Below are positions 33,018-35,795 of a stretch of DNA of 35,795 nt, one piece after another. The notes under the pieces are model-generated. The model was not told the origin of the DNA, made no database searches, and saw nothing but the letters and a program-made list of their open reading frames with translations. Position 1 is the stretch's first letter. Each line of letters opens with the position of its first letter. The stretch covers positions 1 through 35,795 of the forward strand of contig NZ_CAUYTL010000031.1 in the NCBI RefSeq assembly GCF_963575615.1, read 5' to 3'. Made by a program: the position numbers and the translations under genes. This stretch comes from Listeria_A hofi. Its GTDB lineage: Bacteria; Bacillota; Bacilli; Lactobacillales; Listeriaceae.

Positions 33018-33190
33018 ACATTGAAAAGCTGAACGGGCTCGTTCAGCTCCGAAAAAATTTGTTAGGGGCCGTAGTAAAAAGCCGTTCTTGCTTTTTATGG
33101 AGGGCACGAAAATTTCGAGGAGGTATCCCGTTAAGCTGGATCTAAAAGCGGTGATAGACCAAAAAACGAGGCGTTCCCGCGAACATGATT
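33018..33190. other. Multi-hairpin intergenic element between ylqC and ylqD
   Basis: Within about 170 bp there are four clear short hairpins: AGCTGAACG/CGTTCAGCT (perfect 9 bp, loop of 4), AAAAAGC/GCTTTTT, CGAAAATTTCG, and GTTC-CCGC-GAAC. On the minus strand the first two resemble terminators in tandem, and a GAGGAGGT stretch lies on the plus strand. No open frame has a ribosome site. It looks like a repeat or structured RNA. The rest of the 33191-33423 gap shows only a further 8-bp inverted repeat (GGAGCCGT/ACGGCTCC, 33389-33420). Confidence 0.5.
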
Positions 33191-33423
33191 GCCCCGTACT
33201 ATGAACCATTATCAAATTAGTCTGAGTCTCTCATTTAGGTTCTAAAAAACATGGCAAAAAAGTATCAATTTACCGCTATACCTATTTCAGCGTCAAACGG
33301 CTACTGGTGGATTACCTGCCAATTTATTCTAGATTGGGCATTCAAAAAGACTAAAGGATTACCTGCTCGCTTCGCTCTCATGCATATTGGAGCCGTAATT
33401 CACTTTGTTCAAACGGCTCCAAC

Positions 33424-33456
33424 AAAAAACCACCTCACAAATTAATGTGGGCGGTC
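33424..33456 (-). terminator. Terminator of rpsP-ylqC
   Basis: On the minus strand ACCGCCCACA pairs with TGTGAGGTGGT (one bulge), followed by T6. It overlaps the ylqC stop region, so ylqD-rimM-trmD here are probably transcribed from a separate promoter. Confidence 0.7.
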
Positions 33457-33691
33457 ATTCAATGATTTCGAGACGCACTTTCTTCTCGCTACGGTTTCCG
33501 GATGCATAGACAAGCGTGCGAATCGATTTCGCGATTCGTCCTTGCTTGCCTATCACGCGGCCCATATCATCTTTGTTTACTGATAATTTATAAAGAAGGC
33601 TTGTAGCGCTCTCTTCTACCGCGACAACAACGTCATCTTGATAATCGACAAGAGGCTTTACGATGGTTAGAATTAAATCCTCCATAGCCAT
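33455..33691 (-). CDS. khpA: KH-domain RNA-binding protein KhpA (YlqC)
   Basis: The 78-aa protein is a single KH domain: VNKDDMGRVIGKQGRIAKSIRTLV with the GxxG loop (GKQG). KhpA forms a complex with KhpB/Jag and affects RNA metabolism and cell division in related bacteria. It lies 8 bases after rpsP. Confidence 0.95.
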   Translation of the reverse strand: MAMEDLILTIVKPLVDYQDDVVVAVEESATSLLYKLSVNKDDMGRVIGKQGRIAKSIRTLVYASGNRSEKKVRLEIIE

Positions 33692-33699
33692 GACCTTTA

Positions 33700-33972
33700 T
33701 TACTTACCTAGTTTTGAATTGTGGAATTTTTCCATAATGCCTTCATTTGACAACAAGTTACGAACTGTGTCAGATGGTTTCGCGCCATTATGCAACCATT
33801 TTAAAACTGCTTCTTCGTCGATTTTCACTTCTGCTGGGTTCAATAGTGGATTGTATGTACCCACTGTTTCAATTGAACGGCCATCACGTGGAGAACGAGA
33901 ATCTGCAACTTGAATACGGTAGAAAGGTTTCTTGTTAGAACCCATACGTTTTAAACGAATTTTAACTGCCAT
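33700..33972 (-). CDS. rpsP: 30S ribosomal protein S16
   Basis: The 90-aa bS16 begins MAVKIRLKRMGSNKKPFYRIQVADSRSPRDGR, the family signature. GGAGGTG lies 11 bases before the ATG. First gene of the rpsP-ylqC unit; ffh, which precedes it in Bacillus, is not in the window. Confidence 0.98.
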   Translation of the reverse strand: MAVKIRLKRMGSNKKPFYRIQVADSRSPRDGRSIETVGTYNPLLNPAEVKIDEEAVLKWLHNGAKPSDTVRNLLSNEGIMEKFHNSKLGK

Positions 33973-34010
33973 TTATATATACACCTCCATAAAGTCTTAC
34001 ACAAGTATAT

Positions 34011-34039
34011 ATATTACCAGTAAAGAATTTGTTTGTAAA
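34011..34039 (-). promoter_or_regulatory. Promoter of rpsP
   Basis: TTTACA (complement at 34034-34039), a 17-bp spacer and TAATAT (complement at 34011-34016). The -35 lies in the right arm of a small hairpin (GTAAAG/CTTTAC, 34035-34054). Confidence 0.75.
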
Positions 34040-34050
34040 GTGTTTTTTCT

Positions 34051-35697
34051 TTACAGGTGCATTTTTTCTTTCTTTTTTTCTGGCAAATTAGCTGTTATCC
34101 TATTTAAATAGCGACAGTAGCCCGAAATATTGTGTTCCACATCATCAATTCGAACACGGAAAGAATGGTGTCTAATAAAGAAACTATGCATAATTCGCGC
34201 TGGATTTTTATAATACATGGCGAGCTCCGGATAGAAAAATCCATTGAGTTGATAATCCGCTCGTTTTTCGATTGTTCGCTCTAATTTCTCACGATTAAAA
34301 CCTTGGAGTAGATATCCCTTATTCGCAGCTTCAATTCGTTCGCACATATCATGGGTAGCAACTGTCAATTCTAAAAAAGTCGGGAATGTTGTTTCGCGGT
34401 CATGAATAAAGTCAAGACGCCCAGCTGCATTTTTTAGACCAAATTCAAAATAACGATCTTCTGGTAAATATTTCATTATTTCATTTGTGCAGTAGCTAAG
34501 CCAATGATCATGATTTTTCCAATATTCTTTTTCTATAAAATGATTAAAAGCCTTCGTCGCAACATCTAGCCAGCGTGAATCCCGGTCAATTTCATATAGA
34601 CGCAATAAGCCAAGAACCGCCTCGCCATCATAATAAATGATTCGAAAAGCATCTTTTACAGCCAATGTTGGATATTCTAACACATGAATAAACTGGCCAT
34701 TCTCCTGTTGTTGGTCACAAATCACATGTGCCAATTTCTGACACAGATCCAAATAATCATTATTTTTAGTCACCTGAATATACTTCGAAAAAGCCAGAAT
34801 TGCTGCCGCATTTGCGCCTAGTTTAATTTCATTGTTATCCCGTTCGATGACATAGGCACGATCCCCCTGCTCCCTTATTAAGTCAATAGCCAGAAACCGC
34901 AATGCCCGCTCTGCTGCCCGCAAGATTTTCTCATCACCAGATACTTCATACGACTCAATCATAGAATAAGTCGAACTCGCATGGCGTAAACTGTTGTAGT
35001 GCTGGATTTTCTTATCAAAGCACGAAAAGTAACCATAAATAAATTCGCCATCTACGCCGACCTGATCCGCCAAATACGCGCCAGATTGCTGGATAAGCTC
35101 GGCTACATCAGACGGTTCCAAGTGTGATATCACACGCCGGCCATGATTCAATTCACCACTATAAAGTGGCAAAACGGTGTTCCCATCAAAATAAAAACCA
35201 ATTGTATCAAAAACAACAATCTCTGAATCAGCCTCGATTTCTAATTTCCCATGCTCCTTGTGCGATTGAACTAAATAACGATTTAAGTTTTCTACATTTA
35301 ACGCTATCCCAGCTTCCTTAGGCTGTATCATAGCATTGCCGTTAATCTCTTGTTCTAATAAAGCCGTATAAAACCCCTTATCAAAAGAAACTCCAAGACG
35401 GCCGTAGTTCTTCTTTGTATGTAACGCAATATCATTCCATTCTGAAAAAAGCATCGTCTCGAACTGGCAAGCCACATCAATTTTGAAAGTAGTTGTATGC
35501 TTATCCGTCTCCTTTTGTATTTGCTTAAAAATATAATCAAGCGAGGCATTACTATAATTGATGACGGTCGCACGCTTTTCATTATGCTCCAACGACAAAA
35601 ATACTTTCCAATTCCCATGCCAATTCATATTCCCAATTTGTTTTGCTTTTTTTTCAATATTTTTTTTAATTTCCAAAATCGCATCAACACTGTTCAT
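34051..35697 (-). CDS. Large alpha-helical protein, alpha/alpha-toroid-like (unknown)
   Basis: The 548-aa protein has no signal peptide or membrane segment. Residues about 1-200 are mixed alpha/beta. Residues about 225-465 are a series of paired helices (HASSTYSMIESYEVSGDEKIL; GANAAAILAFSKYIQVT; YYDGEAVLGLLRLYEIDRDSRWLDVA; FPTFLELTVATHDMCERI) like the six-hairpin toroids of glycosidases and epimerases. The C-terminus ends with a conserved-looking HHSFRVRIDDVEHNISGYCRYL. I cannot name the family or substrate. The ATG follows AAGGGGTGG. It occupies the place just upstream of rpsP, is monocistronic here and faces no partner gene in the window. Confidence 0.6.
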   Translation of the reverse strand: MNSVDAILEIKKNIEKKAKQIGNMNWHGNWKVFLSLEHNEKRATVINYSNASLDYIFKQIQKETDKHTTTFKIDVACQFETMLFSEWNDIALHTKKNYGRLGVSFDKGFYTALLEQEINGNAMIQPKEAGIALNVENLNRYLVQSHKEHGKLEIEADSEIVVFDTIGFYFDGNTVLPLYSGELNHGRRVISHLEPSDVAELIQQSGAYLADQVGVDGEFIYGYFSCFDKKIQHYNSLRHASSTYSMIESYEVSGDEKILRAAERALRFLAIDLIREQGDRAYVIERDNNEIKLGANAAAILAFSKYIQVTKNNDYLDLCQKLAHVICDQQQENGQFIHVLEYPTLAVKDAFRIIYYDGEAVLGLLRLYEIDRDSRWLDVATKAFNHFIEKEYWKNHDHWLSYCTNEIMKYLPEDRYFEFGLKNAAGRLDFIHDRETTFPTFLELTVATHDMCERIEAANKGYLLQGFNREKLERTIEKRADYQLNGFFYPELAMYYKNPARIMHSFFIRHHSFRVRIDDVEHNISGYCRYLNRITANLPEKKKEKMHL

Positions 35698-35746
35698 AAC
35701 TTTCCACCCCTTATATAAGAGTCTGAGACAAAAGGTTCTCTGACCT

Positions 35747-35795
35747 AGAAAAATACGTATCCAAAATCTGCATTTAGATTTTGGATACGTATTTT
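35747..35795 (-). terminator. Long perfect hairpin at the window edge
   Basis: AAAATACGTATCCAAAATCT and its exact inverse pair over 20 bp around a 6-base loop, with T5 on the minus strand. It is probably the terminator of the gene beyond the window edge. Confidence 0.75.

Noticed and set aside
32973..33215. N-terminal extension of ylqD to 209 residues
   Set aside because: The added residues come from the hairpin element. The ATG at 32972 has a good ribosome site and gives the normal YlqD length.
33251..33445. A 64-codon plus-strand frame (MAKKYQFTAIP...) between ylqC and the hairpin element
   Set aside because: It has no ribosome site or promoter, overlaps the rpsP-ylqC terminator and an inverted repeat, and has no recognisable family.

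Overview
The window is a low-GC Bacillota chromosome segment made mostly of housekeeping genes. Gene content and order (murI-rph-rdgB-yfcE; uvrC-lysC; polX-mutS2-trxA; cvpA-zapA opposite rnhC; pheST; infC-rpmI-rplT; rpsP-ylqC-ylqD-rimM-trmD-rplS) and the Bacillus-type leaders (T-box, L19, L20) fit Listeriaceae best. The assignment to a Listeria relative rests on remembered synteny, not on a database search.

Layout. 1-1180: 3' part of tRNA-Ser(UGA), ybaK and yslB. 1386-4100: a tightly packed plus-strand operon murI-rph-rdgB-yfcE. 4187-4318: tRNA-Arg(UCU) with a strong promoter. 4301-5980: a decayed accessory island bounded by tRNA-Arg and a degenerate copy of its 3' end. It holds a frameshifted small membrane-protein ORF, a secreted ricin-type (beta-trefoil) lectin and about 800 bp without an intact gene. 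6230-14821, minus strand: lysC, uvrC, trxA, mutS2, polX, cvpA, zapA. 15000-16665: rnhC (plus) convergent with ung (minus). 16937-20728: pheT-pheS behind a Phe T-box leader. 20743-21886: an inverted-repeat element flanked by a 12-bp duplication, then an HxlR regulator divergent from a small unknown gene. 21946-26346: TrmH-type rRNA methyltransferase, an SNF-type symporter, an SDR-like protein and an M42 aminopeptidase. 26477-27929: infC-rpmI-rplT with an L20-type leader and two promoters. 27949-30931: small accessory genes (an Imm74-like protein, VOC/PhnB, UPF0291, DUF924, rplS with its leader, an MBL-fold hydrolase). 30969-33972: YbjQ-like gene, trmD, rimM, ylqD, a structured intergenic element, ylqC and rpsP. 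34051-35697: a large alpha-helical protein of unknown function.

How the genes work together. Most encode translation and ribosome assembly (pheST, infC, L20, L35, L19, S16, rimM, trmD, ylqC, two rRNA/tRNA methyltransferases, MutS2 with its ribosome-rescue link), nucleic acid repair and turnover (uvrC, ung, polX, rnhC, rph, rdgB), cell wall precursor supply (murI, lysC) and division (zapA).

I found no CRISPR array, intact prophage, insertion sequence or clearly new multi-gene system. The observations most worth following are the tRNA-Arg island with its lectin, the missing in-frame start codon of lysC (which is also in frame with uvrC across one TAG), the Imm74-like orphan coupled to a VOC gene, and three structured or repetitive intergenic elements (16812-16931, 20773-21025, 33018-33190).
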